64,000 nucleotides of DNA, taken from positions 3,100,001 to 3,164,000 of the forward strand of contig NZ_CP083760.1 of assembly GCF_020149915.1 (NCBI RefSeq), written 5' to 3'. The translations under genes were made by a program, and so were the position numbers. How positions within the stretch are numbered: the first letter of the stretch is position 1; the number at the start of each line of letters is the position of its first letter. This document shows, piece by piece, positions 38,479 through 48,159 of the stretch. The notes beneath the pieces are model-generated. The model saw nothing but the letters and a program-made list of their open reading frames with translations, had not been told where the DNA came from and made no database searches. Source of the stretch: Candidatus Sulfidibacterium hydrothermale (GTDB lineage Bacteria; Bacteroidota; Bacteroidia; Bacteroidales; F082).

Positions 38479-40284
38479 ATGAAAAAACAGGCTGTCTCAC
38501 CGGAAAGATTTTTTCAAGACCAACTCGCGATTTACGAAAAACAAAGCCGGCAAATACAAAAACAAATACGAAAGACTTCTGCCTTTCGTATTCTTTCTTT
38601 TCTTGCCACGATAACCGGAATATATCTGGCCGCATCGTACACGTCCGGTGTGGTAATAGCCGTATCGCTCACCGGTTTTTCTGTTTTTGGTTTTTTTGTT
38701 TACCGGCACATCCGGCTTTTCCAAAAGAAAAAATTAACGGACAAACTTTTAAAAATAAACCGAACTGAATGGCAGTTACTACATCTTGACACTTCAGGGC
38801 AACCCGATGGAACGGTTTTTCAGGATGCAGCACATCCCTTTGCTGCTGATCTGGATGTTTTCGGACAACGTTCTTTATACCAGTTACTTCATCGTTGTGC
38901 TACCCGTCCGGGGAGCCAGCTGCTGGCCCACACGCTTTTGTATCCATTACAACAACCCGGAGAAATTATTCGCCGGCAAAAAGCCATTGCCGAATTATCA
39001 GAAAAACCGTTGTGGCGCCAGGCCTTTCGGGCGGCCGGACCAGATGAAGAAAACGAAAGCAACAGCGTAACTGGTCTTTACCGCTGGGCAACCCACGAAA
39101 CACACTTTGACCGGCCTTTTCTCAGAGCCGCCATAGTCATTACTCCGCTGGCCGGTTTTTCCATTCTTTTTCTCACCCTTGCCGGGAGTCTTCCCCCCAT
39201 TATTCTTCTCCTGTTTTTACTCTGGCCTTTCTCCATCCTGGGTCCCAATACATCAGCGATTAATCGCGCCTACGATCTGCTTGGAAGAAAAACATCGCTA
39301 TTGCAACAATATGCAAAACTTTTCGAGAAGCTCGAAAATGAATCCTTCCGGTCCGAAATCATGCAACAAGCCACCCAAACCCTAACCCAGGGAAAACAAT
39401 CGGCTTATGCCGCCGTGAAAAAACTATCGGATATCACAAAAGCTTTCGATTACCGGCTTAATTTTCTCACCGGTTTTTTCCTGAATTCCTTTTTCCTGTG
39501 GGATCTTTGGCAGAGCATCCGGGTTGAACGGTGGAAAAAACAATACAGCTCATCCCTTCAGGAATGGTTTAACACCCTGGCACAGGTAGATATGCTGTGT
39601 TCTTTGGCAGGATTTGCATTTCAACACCCCGAAGCCGTTTTTCCCCGGCCGGTTAATTCAAACTTTCAATGGGCCGGTGAGGCATTAAAACATCCGTTTA
39701 TTCCTGCTGAGAAATGTGTGGGAAATCCGGTAGATATTACCGGTGAGGGGAAATTCCTGATTATCACCGGAGCCAACATGGCCGGAAAAAGTACCTATTT
39801 ACGAACGGCAGGCATCAATCTGCTGCTGGCGATGACCGGTGCTCCCGTTTTGGCCGACAAACTGGATTTTACTCCTATACAACTGTTTACCGGCATCAAA
39901 ACAACCGATTCCTTACAAGATGGAGAGTCTTATTTCTTTGCCGAACTCAAACGGCTGAAAGAAATCATTGTCCGGCTGGAAAAAGGAGAACGGATGTTTA
40001 TCATTTTAGATGAAATTCTGCGCGGAACCAATTCAAAAGACAAACAAAAAGGTTCCAAAGCCCTGCTCCGGCAGCTCATCCGGCTAAAAGCTTCCGGAAT
40101 GATTGCCACCCATGACCTGGCTCTGGGAAAACTGGCTGATGAATTCCCTCAAAACATTGTCAACAAACGATTTGAAGTAGAAATAAAAGATAACCAGCTC
40201 CAGTTTGATTATTTATTAAAAGACGGAGTAGCCGAAAACATGAACGCTACCTTTTTAATGAAAAAAATGGGAATTACCCTCTGA
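38479..40284 (+). CDS. Membrane-anchored MutS-like ATPase
   Basis: This 601-residue protein has a MutS-family ATPase domain at the C-terminus: Walker A GANMAGKST near residue 431, then a Walker B segment (MFIILDEILRGTNS) and an ATHDLALG segment. The N-terminal part has no mismatch-recognition domain. It carries hydrophobic segments at about 36-53, 57-75, 216-255 and 327-345, so it is probably an inner-membrane protein. A partial MutS lever/clamp helix region (about 150-420) connects the two. No Smr nuclease domain is present, unlike MutS2. The function is unknown. ATP-driven clamp behaviour at the membrane is an inference from the fold. Confidence 0.8.
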   Translation: MKKQAVSPERFFQDQLAIYEKQSRQIQKQIRKTSAFRILSFLATITGIYLAASYTSGVVIAVSLTGFSVFGFFVYRHIRLFQKKKLTDKLLKINRTEWQLLHLDTSGQPDGTVFQDAAHPFAADLDVFGQRSLYQLLHRCATRPGSQLLAHTLLYPLQQPGEIIRRQKAIAELSEKPLWRQAFRAAGPDEENESNSVTGLYRWATHETHFDRPFLRAAIVITPLAGFSILFLTLAGSLPPIILLLFLLWPFSILGPNTSAINRAYDLLGRKTSLLQQYAKLFEKLENESFRSEIMQQATQTLTQGKQSAYAAVKKLSDITKAFDYRLNFLTGFFLNSFFLWDLWQSIRVERWKKQYSSSLQEWFNTLAQVDMLCSLAGFAFQHPEAVFPRPVNSNFQWAGEALKHPFIPAEKCVGNPVDITGEGKFLIITGANMAGKSTYLRTAGINLLLAMTGAPVLADKLDFTPIQLFTGIKTTDSLQDGESYFFAELKRLKEIIVRLEKGERMFIILDEILRGTNSKDKQKGSKALLRQLIRLKASGMIATHDLALGKLADEFPQNIVNKRFEVEIKDNQLQFDYLLKDGVAENMNATFLMKKMGITL

Positions 40285-40374
40285 AAACATTCCGGAGCTC
40301 CCCGCTGAAAAGCTATCTCTATCTGGATTAAAGATAAATTAGTGCTCAACGAATAACAGAACACGCGAATATTC

Positions 40375-40382
40375 TAACTTTG
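40375..40382 (+). promoter_or_regulatory. -7 box of the DUF5916 gene
   Basis: TAACTTTG matches TAnnTTTG and lies 24 bases before the ATG. It overlaps a possible TTG start at 40380, which is therefore rejected. Confidence 0.5.
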
Positions 40383-40406
40383 AGTGCCTCAATCTCACAA
40401 CAAAGC

Positions 40407-42575
40407 ATGACGGACAATTACAAAATCTTTACTTTGTTGGGGTTTTGCTTTTTACTTTTTACTTTACCCTTGCATGCCCAACATTCTCAACCCGACACAC
40501 TCCATGCCCTGCCGGTGAGTCAGCCTATTAAGCTGGACGGAAAACTGAATGAAACTGTCTGGCAGCAGGCACAAAAAATTTCCAACTTCACACAACGCGA
40601 ACTACATGAAGGACAACCGGCTACCGAGCGGACAGAAGTAGCTGTGGTTTACGATTCAAAAAATCTTTACGTCGGCGTATGGTGCTACGATGATCATCCG
40701 GAAAAAATTGTGGCCAGCCAAATGAAACGCGATTTTGATTACAGTACAGATGATAATTTTCAAATTGTGATTGACACTTATGGCGACCATCGCAACGGCT
40801 ATTTGTTCATCACCAATCCTAATGCCGCACGTACCGATATTTTGATTTCACGCAATGGCGAGAGTACCAATCCTTCATGGAACGGGGTTTGGAACGTAAA
40901 AACCACCCGCACGGCCCAAGGCTGGTTTGCTGAGTTTGAAATTCCTTTTTCCACCCTGCGTTTTACTAAAAAGAAAAACCAGATTTGGGGTATCAACTTT
41001 GAACGCAACATCCGCCGGAAACGAGAGCAGGACGACTGGCAGGGATGGTCAAGAAATGCCAGCATCCGGCAGCTTTCCAAAGCCGGTTATCTTGTGGGCA
41101 TCTCCGGAAAAAGTAAAACGTCATTGATCGAACTAAAACCTTACGGCATTACCGGACTGGAAATCAATAAAGGCGAAGACCCGAAATTTAACTGGAATGT
41201 GGGAGGCGATGTAAACTATCTTGTAACGCCTACCTTAAAACTGAACTTAACCATCAACACTGATTTTGCCCAGGTGGAATCGGACCGGATGCAAGTGAAT
41301 TTATCCCGTTTTTCGCTTTACTATCCGGAAAAAAGGGAATTTTTTCTGGAAGGAAAGAATTATTTCAATTTTGGTTTAGGTTACAGTACTCAACCGTTTT
41401 ATTCTCGTCGCATTGGACTGGCTCCTGACAATTCCACCGTTCCCATTATTGCCGGTGTTCGTATGATGGGAAAAACCGGAAAGACTTCCATCGGAGCCAT
41501 GAGCATCGAAACGGCCGAAAAAGATACGTTGCCTGCCACCAACTATTCGGTTGTCCGCATTAAACAGGATGTTTTCAAAGAATCGAGTGTGGGAATGATT
41601 GCTGTGAGCAAGCTGGAACCCGGACGACAAAATCTTACTTACGGGGTTGATTTTACCTATTTCAATTCGCATTTTAAAGGCGACAAAAACATCTCGTTCG
41701 GCGGAGCTATAGCGCAAAGTTACACATCGGACAAAGCCCAGAAAACAGGACTGGCCAGCCGGTTGTTTTTCGACTACCCCAACGACTTTGTTGATTTTTC
41801 TGCTGTCTGGGACCGCTCGGGAGCCGGATTTAATCCGGAAGTGGGTTATCAGCGCCGCAAAGCTTACCAAATGTACAATGCCGATTTACGGATTAAGCCC
41901 CGCCCCAAAAAACATCTCCGGTTTTTCCAGCAGTTTTATTTTAAACTATTCGATTTTAACTGGTACGTGGATGATATTACCCATCAGTTACAGTCATTCT
42001 GGTCAGAGTTCAGGCCATTGGGATTTACTACCCGGAGCGGCGAATATTTTGAATTCAATATCCAACGGAAAGCAGAAAACCTGACGGAAGATTTTAACAT
42101 TTATGATGATATCATCATTCCTAAAGGAGAATACTGGTATACCGACTGGGAACTGCAGTTCGCCACTTACCGCGGGCGAAAAGTGTATGCTGAGTTTTTT
42201 TCAAATTGGGGTGGGTTTTATGACGGAAACCGGACAATTTTATCCGGACGGTTAAACTGGCAAATTTCAAAATACATTCGCATTAGCGGCGATTACTCCC
42301 ATCAAAATATCTTTTTACCCGGCGGCGATTTTGTAGTACACGAAGTAAGTGGTCGTGCTGACTTTGCTGTAAATCCCGATTTATTTGGCTCATTATTTGC
42401 CCAGTGGAATAATGAAGAAGAAGAAATACTGATGAATTTCAGAATAAACTGGATTCCCAAACCCGGAACCAATTTCTATTTTGTGGTCAACCAGGGATAC
42501 GATACCCAAAACCATCAGTTCGACGCCAAATACACTACCGTTCAGGTTAAACTCATCTGGCGCTTTGTGATGTAA
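40407..42575 (+). CDS. DUF5916 protein with CBM9-like N-terminal domain
   Basis: This 722-residue exported protein has a signal peptide (to about residue 25, ending LHAQ). A CBM9-like domain follows (about 35-200, with IKLDGKLNETVWQQA and YVGVWCYDDHPEKI). The rest is a DUF5916 region of alternating beta strands with many aromatic residues, ending VQVKLIWRFVM. The C-terminal pattern suggests an outer-membrane beta-barrel. The ligand is unknown. The family is widespread in Bacteroidota and often considered a carbohydrate-related surface protein. It is a single gene followed by a repeat tract. Confidence 0.88.
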   Translation: MTDNYKIFTLLGFCFLLFTLPLHAQHSQPDTLHALPVSQPIKLDGKLNETVWQQAQKISNFTQRELHEGQPATERTEVAVVYDSKNLYVGVWCYDDHPEKIVASQMKRDFDYSTDDNFQIVIDTYGDHRNGYLFITNPNAARTDILISRNGESTNPSWNGVWNVKTTRTAQGWFAEFEIPFSTLRFTKKKNQIWGINFERNIRRKREQDDWQGWSRNASIRQLSKAGYLVGISGKSKTSLIELKPYGITGLEINKGEDPKFNWNVGGDVNYLVTPTLKLNLTINTDFAQVESDRMQVNLSRFSLYYPEKREFFLEGKNYFNFGLGYSTQPFYSRRIGLAPDNSTVPIIAGVRMMGKTGKTSIGAMSIETAEKDTLPATNYSVVRIKQDVFKESSVGMIAVSKLEPGRQNLTYGVDFTYFNSHFKGDKNISFGGAIAQSYTSDKAQKTGLASRLFFDYPNDFVDFSAVWDRSGAGFNPEVGYQRRKAYQMYNADLRIKPRPKKHLRFFQQFYFKLFDFNWYVDDITHQLQSFWSEFRPLGFTTRSGEYFEFNIQRKAENLTEDFNIYDDIIIPKGEYWYTDWELQFATYRGRKVYAEFFSNWGGFYDGNRTILSGRLNWQISKYIRISGDYSHQNIFLPGGDFVVHEVSGRADFAVNPDLFGSLFAQWNNEEEEILMNFRINWIPKPGTNFYFVVNQGYDTQNHQFDAKYTTVQVKLIWRFVM

Positions 42576-42580
42576 AACAG

Positions 42581-42978
42581 AAATCACAAAAAACAAAAAG
42601 ACAAATCACAAAAAAATCCTAAACCCTAAACGCAGAACACAAAACCATAAATAACTTAAAATCAACTAATCACCAATGACCCTTTCCCATTCATCGGTTC
42701 ATCATTCCACATTTATCGTTCATCCTTCCCAATGACCAGTAACCAATGACAAAGGTTGGAAATCACAAAAAACAAAAAGACAAATCACAAAAAAACCCTA
42801 AACCCTAAACGCAGAATACAAAACCATAAATAACTTAAAATCAACCAATCACCAATGACTCTTTCCCATTCATCGGTTCAACATTCTACATTTATCGTTC
42901 ATCATTCCCAATGACCAGTGACCAATGACAAAGGTTGGAAATCACAAAAAACAAAAAAGCAAATCGCAAAAAAATCAC
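42581..42978. repeat. Tandem repeat of 179-base unit
   Basis: Two full units (42581-42759 and 42760-42938) and a partial third start (42939 to about 42978) each begin AAATCACAAAAAACAAAAA. They share CATTTATCGTTCAT and AAATCACAAAAAAC blocks with few mismatches. Diverged pieces of the unit occur near 54128-54209. It contains no credible open frame. The start lies 6 bases after the DUF5916 stop. Confidence 0.85.
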
Positions 42979-43000
42979 AAGCGCCCAAAACCAACTGTTT

Positions 43001-43098
43001 TGTCATGTTGAACGTAGTGAAACATCTTTTTTAACCGCTTTAACAGCCGTGATTATTTTTGATATCTTTCACTCCGCTGCGCTGCGTTCAAGATGACA
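43001..43098. repeat. Interspersed palindromic repeat, copy A4
   Basis: TGTCATGTTGAACGTAGTG at the left faces its approximate inverted copy at the right (GCGTTCAAGATGACA). This is the same inverted half-site layout as copy A1 at 102-215, in a more diverged form. The remaining 43099-43216 is AT-rich with short direct repeats and no other feature that I can support. Confidence 0.55.
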
Positions 43099-43216
43099 CC
43101 GGAAACACAGATAAAACACTGTTCAACACTCATCGTTGACATCAAACATCCCCCATCTTCACATCGCATATCCAAACCTCCTCACATCCAAACATTCCCA
43201 CATCCCAAAGGTAATG

Positions 43217-45847
43217 TCAATAAAAAATAACCCGGGTTTTCGGATGTTTCTCCTTGAAATTATCCACTTTCTTTTTTCTGAGATAAGTGTGGTCACACCG
43301 TACCAGCGTAAGATGCGGCAACGCCATAATGTATTTAAGTGTACTCACCCGCGTGTTGTTCATTATCAGTTCTTGCAAACGGGTAAGCCCCGAAAGAGGT
43401 TTCAGGTTTTTCACTTTCGTCCCCGAAATATTCAGCTTCTGCAACTGATGCAGCCCCTGTATGGGAGACAGATCTTCCACCGACGTGTTTTCGAGCTTTA
43501 GCACCTCCAATTGTTTTAATTCGACCAATGGCGAAATATCCCACAGCGGACCATTGGTAATGGACAGGATCCGGAGGGTTTTTATTTCAGCAAGCGGCGA
43601 AATATCCGTAACCGAAGTATTATCCAAACGTAAATTTTTCAACCGTTTAAAAAGCGTAAGCGGTTCCACATTATCAATATCAAGATGATTGGTTACATTA
43701 ATCTTTTCCAGGTTAATCAACTGTTGTATCTGTCCGGGAGTTGGCGGATTATTCATATCCAGCTGCTGCTCAAATGCCTGCTGCCAGGGTTTCTCCAGGT
43801 TATTCCACCAGATTTTCAACCGGTCGCTTTGAAAAATCACCAAACATTGGGGAAGATGTTTCTGTAAAGCCAATACATTTTTCTCGTTTACCTTGCTATG
43901 ATCAGCCAAAATCAGCTGTAATCGCTGACTTCCTGCCAAAGGCATCAAATCGGACACAGCTGTATTTTCAATATTCAGTTTTTGCAGATTGGTCAAATTT
44001 TTCAAGGGCTCCAGCGAAGTAACACGGGTGTAACTAACATCCAGGTTTTGCAGGGTACGCAACGCAGCAAGCGGTTGCAGGCTGCTCACCGAAGTTCCCG
44101 ATACGTTTAACGATTTTAAACGGATAAGCATTACCAACGGCTGCAGACTATGAATCTTTGAATTGCCATGCAAATCCAGTTTTTTTATAAGCAATAATTT
44201 ATGGAGTTGTTCCTTGGTAATGGGAGGCTGCAAACCGGTGTGAGAAATAAAAATATTTTTCCAGCTGTCGGAAAGTGATGCCCACCATTTTTCCAGTTTC
44301 TGCGAATTGAAAATCACCTGGCAATGGGGATTTTTTTTATGAAAAGCCGTCGCCTGCTGCAAATGAACCCCCGAGTTATCACAATAAATGTATTTCAGGG
44401 ATTTCAACCCGGCCAAAGGCATCAAGTCGGAAACACGGGTTCCGTTAATTTGCAAAATGGTCAGGGAATCGAGTGTACTCAACGGATGCAAATCGATGAT
44501 CAACGTGCTGTCAAGATTCAGGGTTTGCAAAGCCCGCATGGAAGACAAAGGCGAGAAATCTTTAACATGACTTCTTGCCAGCGAAAGGGCCGTTAACCGG
44601 GTTAACGAAGCCAGCGAATCGATTTTTTGTGCCGGAACAGCATTCAGTTCAAGAGAACGCAAATGAACCAGGCTTTGGAAATTAGGGATAGAATCCACCC
44701 GGGTATGAGAAAGATTAACAGCCTCCAGGTTTCTTAGTCCGGCCAGCACTTTAATCTTTTTTACCGGCGTATAAGCTGCATCCAGCTCCCGGAGTGATGA
44801 AATGTAACGCAAGGGTTCCAGCGATTCCACCGGACATCCGGTAATATCCAGATATTCTAACCGGCTTAAGGTACGCAATGGAGTCAAATCATCAATCAGG
44901 GTATGGGCACAATTTAATGTGCGCAAATTATCCATTTCGCTCAATGGCTGCAGGTTTTCAATATCCAGGTTACCGGAAATATTCACTTCGCGGGCTTCCC
45001 GCAAATGACGAACCAGCTGGATCATTAATCCGGTATTCTTCATCGGGAGGGTATCCGGCACCCAAACCACCGAATCGCTCACCACCAGCAAACTGTCTTC
45101 TTCCGGTTGCTGAAGACGTGCCGAATCGGCATTCAGGCTATCCGCATCATAAACCTTTTTTATTTCAACAACAATGTTCTTGTCGGAAAAAGAGAGAAGG
45201 TGATTCAGCGGGATGCTGTCGTAAACCCGAATGGCTTTCCCAAAATAATTTTTCCAGGCCGGAGAAAGGGTATTCCACCAATACTCTATTTCGGCATCAT
45301 CCGTCGGTTTATTGGTATAAATACTGGCTATTTTCAGGCTGTTTTGTTCCGGGTCAAGATTAATCTCCACATAACGCAACTGATTATTCTCCACCGTATC
45401 GCCATTCACCGTAATCCCTTTCAACGTCCGGTTTAAAGTAACCTTAAAATAAATCTGCCCGTCAGGAGCCTGTAACGGCTGAATGTTGGTGATGTGAAAA
45501 GTAAAATGCACTTTCTTAAAGAAAAACACCACGTCTTTTAAATAAGCCTGAACATCTTTATGGATAGGAACAACCCGGTGGGCATCCAAATCGCCTTCGA
45601 TCTGGACTTTGTCATTCTGAAAAATTTTCAGATAGCTGTTATTAATAATGATCTCTTTTTCGGCCGGTGGATTTTCCGGATTTCCCAGAAAATTCAACGT
45701 TCCCTCCAAATATTCCATCATTTGCCGGCATTCGGTTTTATAGCCGGCTATTTCTTTGGGCGTAAGTTTTACCGCCGTTTTCTGGGCCTGAACCCCCGGT
45801 GCCAAGAGAAGAAAAATGAAAAACAGAAAATTTATTTTGTTGAACAT
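43217..45847 (-). CDS. Secreted leucine-rich repeat protein with three WW-module/LRR blocks
   Basis: This 876-residue protein has a signal peptide (residues 1-22, ending PGVQAQ). A beta-rich N-terminal domain (about 25-185) comes first. Three recurring modules follow: a WWxxL-(4)-WKxxF motif (190-203, 521-533, 679-692), a string of 22-23-residue leucine-rich repeats of the L-L-N-S/T-V-L-PL type, and a PxxxVIF cap (511-513, 670-672, 873-875). Block lengths are roughly 320, 158 and 194 residues. The SDS22-like repeats suggest protein binding. Its start overlaps the end of the upstream secreted protein gene by 16 bases, so the pair is probably translated together. No enzyme domain is visible. 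Confidence 0.85.
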   Translation of the reverse strand: MFNKINFLFFIFLLLAPGVQAQKTAVKLTPKEIAGYKTECRQMMEYLEGTLNFLGNPENPPAEKEIIINNSYLKIFQNDKVQIEGDLDAHRVVPIHKDVQAYLKDVVFFFKKVHFTFHITNIQPLQAPDGQIYFKVTLNRTLKGITVNGDTVENNQLRYVEINLDPEQNSLKIASIYTNKPTDDAEIEYWWNTLSPAWKNYFGKAIRVYDSIPLNHLLSFSDKNIVVEIKKVYDADSLNADSARLQQPEEDSLLVVSDSVVWVPDTLPMKNTGLMIQLVRHLREAREVNISGNLDIENLQPLSEMDNLRTLNCAHTLIDDLTPLRTLSRLEYLDITGCPVESLEPLRYISSLRELDAAYTPVKKIKVLAGLRNLEAVNLSHTRVDSIPNFQSLVHLRSLELNAVPAQKIDSLASLTRLTALSLARSHVKDFSPLSSMRALQTLNLDSTLIIDLHPLSTLDSLTILQINGTRVSDLMPLAGLKSLKYIYCDNSGVHLQQATAFHKKNPHCQVIFNSQKLEKWWASLSDSWKNIFISHTGLQPPITKEQLHKLLLIKKLDLHGNSKIHSLQPLVMLIRLKSLNVSGTSVSSLQPLAALRTLQNLDVSYTRVTSLEPLKNLTNLQKLNIENTAVSDLMPLAGSQRLQLILADHSKVNEKNVLALQKHLPQCLVIFQSDRLKIWWNNLEKPWQQAFEQQLDMNNPPTPGQIQQLINLEKINVTNHLDIDNVEPLTLFKRLKNLRLDNTSVTDISPLAEIKTLRILSITNGPLWDISPLVELKQLEVLKLENTSVEDLSPIQGLHQLQKLNISGTKVKNLKPLSGLTRLQELIMNNTRVSTLKYIMALPHLTLVRCDHTYLRKKKVDNFKEKHPKTRVIFY

Positions 45848-46689
45848 GAGCGAAAGAAATTAATGAGTTTTGCTTTCTCCTGAGGAGATACGTATTTTAA
45901 ATTAGAGATTAACCAACCCGAATTGCTGGTATTCCGGTTAAAATAACTCAGTTCAAAATACCAATGAGGGATTTGTAAAAAATGAAACTTCACCGAATCG
46001 ATGTGATCAAACGTTAGTGCTCCTGTTTTCATCAAATAAAAAAACAACGTAAGATAATCCGGACGGTAATTGGTGGCGGCATAATATTCCACGTGTTCCG
46101 GATCATCAAGCGCTTTGTTCAAATTCATGAAATCGAGTTCGTGACTTTGCGGATGCAAAAAGTATTTCATCTGTCCGGCTTTGCTTTCTGCCGGAAAAAG
46201 ATTGTGTAATTCCGGATCGTACACATTGCTGATAATCCATTTCGATCCGAGTCCGGCCTTTTCTACCGTCAGAAAAAGAATCAGGTGCACCGGTTCTCCT
46301 TCTTTTTTAAAAGTAGCCGACACTTCGGCATACCAGTTTTTATCCAGAAAATTCAGATAAACCGGATGTTTGGCATTGGTCACATCTTCAATAAAATAGG
46401 TTTGCAGTTTGCCCGATGTTCGCGGATTTTGCATATCGAACAAATACGGCAATAGCTTTTTCCGTAACGCATTATTATGATATCTCTTATCTGTTTTTTG
46501 CAATGGCAAGCCATCGGGAGCTTCTTCCATATTAAAACGATGAACAAACTGATTCACCTGCTTGTTCATCATATAAAGATTCCTTTCGCCTCCCAGCTGC
46601 CCCGAAGGAGCCAGCGTTTGTGCCGAAAGAGAAAAACTTCCCAACAAACTGATAAAAAGTATCTGCAAACTGATTTTCAATGCTTTCAT
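45832..46689 (-). CDS. Secreted protein of unknown function, upstream of the LRR gene
   Basis: This 285-residue protein has a signal peptide (MKALKISLQILFISLL, ending SLSAQ). The mature part is rich in aromatic residues and carries no motif that I know. The frame stays open 51 codons upstream into pgi, but that part is unlike a signal peptide, so the ATG at 46689 is used. It lies 22 bases after pgi and overlaps the LRR gene start by 16 bases, forming a three-gene operon. A tight link to the LRR protein is inferred from the overlap. The function is unknown. Confidence 0.75.
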   Translation of the reverse strand: MKALKISLQILFISLLGSFSLSAQTLAPSGQLGGERNLYMMNKQVNQFVHRFNMEEAPDGLPLQKTDKRYHNNALRKKLLPYLFDMQNPRTSGKLQTYFIEDVTNAKHPVYLNFLDKNWYAEVSATFKKEGEPVHLILFLTVEKAGLGSKWIISNVYDPELHNLFPAESKAGQMKYFLHPQSHELDFMNLNKALDDPEHVEYYAATNYRPDYLTLFFYLMKTGALTFDHIDSVKFHFLQIPHWYFELSYFNRNTSNSGWLISNLKYVSPQEKAKLINFFRSCSTK

Positions 46690-46711
46690 CCTGGTTTTTG
46701 TCACGGCATTT

Positions 46712-48058
46712 TTAATTGAGCTTTTCCCGGATTCGTTCTGTTTCTTCTTCAAAACCGGGTTTCCCGAGCAGCGCAAACATATTCCGTTTGTACGCTTCCA
46801 CACCGGGTTGGTCAAATGGATTAATGCCCAGCAAATAACCACTTACCGCACAGGCCATTTCATAAAAGTAAATCAATTCGCCAAGAGTGGTTTCGTTTAT
46901 TTCCGGAAGGGTTACTTTCAGGTTGGGAACCCCGCCGTCCACATGGGCCAGGGCAGTTCCCAGTTCAGCCATCCGGTTTACTTCGTGAATCCGTTTACCG
47001 GCAATATAATTCAGCTTATCCAGGTTCGCTTCTTCGGCAGGAACCACCAGGTTGTGTTTGGGCCTTTCTACCGAAAGTACAGTCTCAAACAAAATACGGT
47101 TTCCTTCCTGAATGTACTGTCCCATGGAATGCAAGTCGGTGGTATTGCTTACGCCGGCAGGGAAAATTCCTTTGTTTTCTTTGCCTTCGCTTTCGCCGTA
47201 CAGCTGTTTCCACCACTCGGTAAAATAAAACAATGCCGGTTCGTAATTCACCATGATCTCAATGGTTTTTCCTTTAGCATACAACGCATTACGAACAGCG
47301 GCATAGGCAGCTGCCGGATTTTCGTCAATCTGCGAAGTCGTTTGCAAAAATTCCTGCATATACCGGGCTCCCTGCAGCAGGGCACGGATATCAAAACCAG
47401 CCACCGCTATGGGCAACAGGCCCACCGGAGTCAGCACCGAATAGCGGCCGCCCACATCGTCGGGCACAACAAATGTTTCATATCCTTCTTCTGTAGCCAG
47501 CTGTTTTAAAGCGCCTTTTTCTTTATCCGTAATGGCAATAATGCGGTTACGGGCTTCTTCTTTCCCGTATTTTTTCTCCATGTGTTCGCGCAGCAACCGG
47601 AATGCCAGCGCCGGCTCGGTAGTAGTTCCCGATTTGGAAATCACCGTAAGGGTATATTCTTTCTCATCCAGAACCTGCAACAGTTCGGCAAGATAATCTT
47701 CGCTGATATTATTTCCGGCATACAGCATCACCGGGTTACCGGCCTTTTTACGCAAAAGCGGGAAATGGGGTGACAACGCTTCAATAACAGCCCGTGCGCC
47801 GAGGTACGAACCGCCGATCCCCACCACAACACTTACTTCGGACATTTCACGAAAACGGGTTGCCGCCGTTTCAATTTTTTTTATCAGGGTTTCATCCGTA
47901 GATGAAGGAAGTTCGGTCCATCCCAAAAAATCGCTGCCTTTTCCTGTCCGTTCACGAATAGCCAGAAAGTGACTTTCAATGGCTTCCTGATAACCGTGAA
48001 TTTCTTGCCGGCCAATAAAAGGAAGTACTTTTTCGTAATTGAATTTCAAATGAATCAT
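46712..48058 (-). CDS. pgi: Glucose-6-phosphate isomerase
   Basis: This 448-residue bacterial-type phosphoglucose isomerase interconverts glucose-6-phosphate and fructose-6-phosphate. It shows the [16 protein letters not shown] sugar-phosphate loop, the [12 protein letters not shown] segment, [16 protein letters not shown] and the [14 protein letters not shown] region near the end, as in the shorter Bacillus-type enzymes. The frame extends ten codons upstream, but the -7 box at 48077-48084 excludes that. Two secreted-protein genes follow directly, an unusual partner set for a glycolytic gene. Confidence 0.95.
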   Translation of the reverse strand: MIHLKFNYEKVLPFIGRQEIHGYQEAIESHFLAIRERTGKGSDFLGWTELPSSTDETLIKKIETAATRFREMSEVSVVVGIGGSYLGARAVIEALSPHFPLLRKKAGNPVMLYAGNNISEDYLAELLQVLDEKEYTLTVISKSGTTTEPALAFRLLREHMEKKYGKEEARNRIIAITDKEKGALKQLATEEGYETFVVPDDVGGRYSVLTPVGLLPIAVAGFDIRALLQGARYMQEFLQTTSQIDENPAAAYAAVRNALYAKGKTIEIMVNYEPALFYFTEWWKQLYGESEGKENKGIFPAGVSNTTDLHSMGQYIQEGNRILFETVLSVERPKHNLVVPAEEANLDKLNYIAGKRIHEVNRMAELGTALAHVDGGVPNLKVTLPEINETTLGELIYFYEMACAVSGYLLGINPFDQPGVEAYKRNMFALLGKPGFEEETERIREKLN

Positions 48059-48076
48059 AACAAAACTTTTAGATAG

Positions 48077-48084
48077 CAAAAGTA
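48077..48084 (-). promoter_or_regulatory. -7 box of the pgi operon
   Basis: On the minus strand TACTTTTG(C) matches TAnnTTTG, 18 bases before the pgi ATG. Confidence 0.55.
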
Positions 48085-48159
48085 TCAAAAACTATGGAAA
48101 CCTGCCGGCATTCTATCCTCTCTCAAACGGCTTTTTCAACCCGTTTACCGGATAAGTGT

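Noticed and set aside
40380-40406. TTG start for the DUF5916 gene
   Set aside because: It overlaps the -7 promoter box. The ATG at 40407 starts a normal signal peptide.
42581-42978. Possible CRISPR array
   Set aside because: Units are 179 bases and nearly identical throughout, without short repeats separated by unique spacers, and no cas genes are near.
46690-46842. Long upstream extension of the 45832 secreted-protein gene
   Set aside because: It would overlap the pgi 3' end by over 100 bases and would bury the signal peptide.
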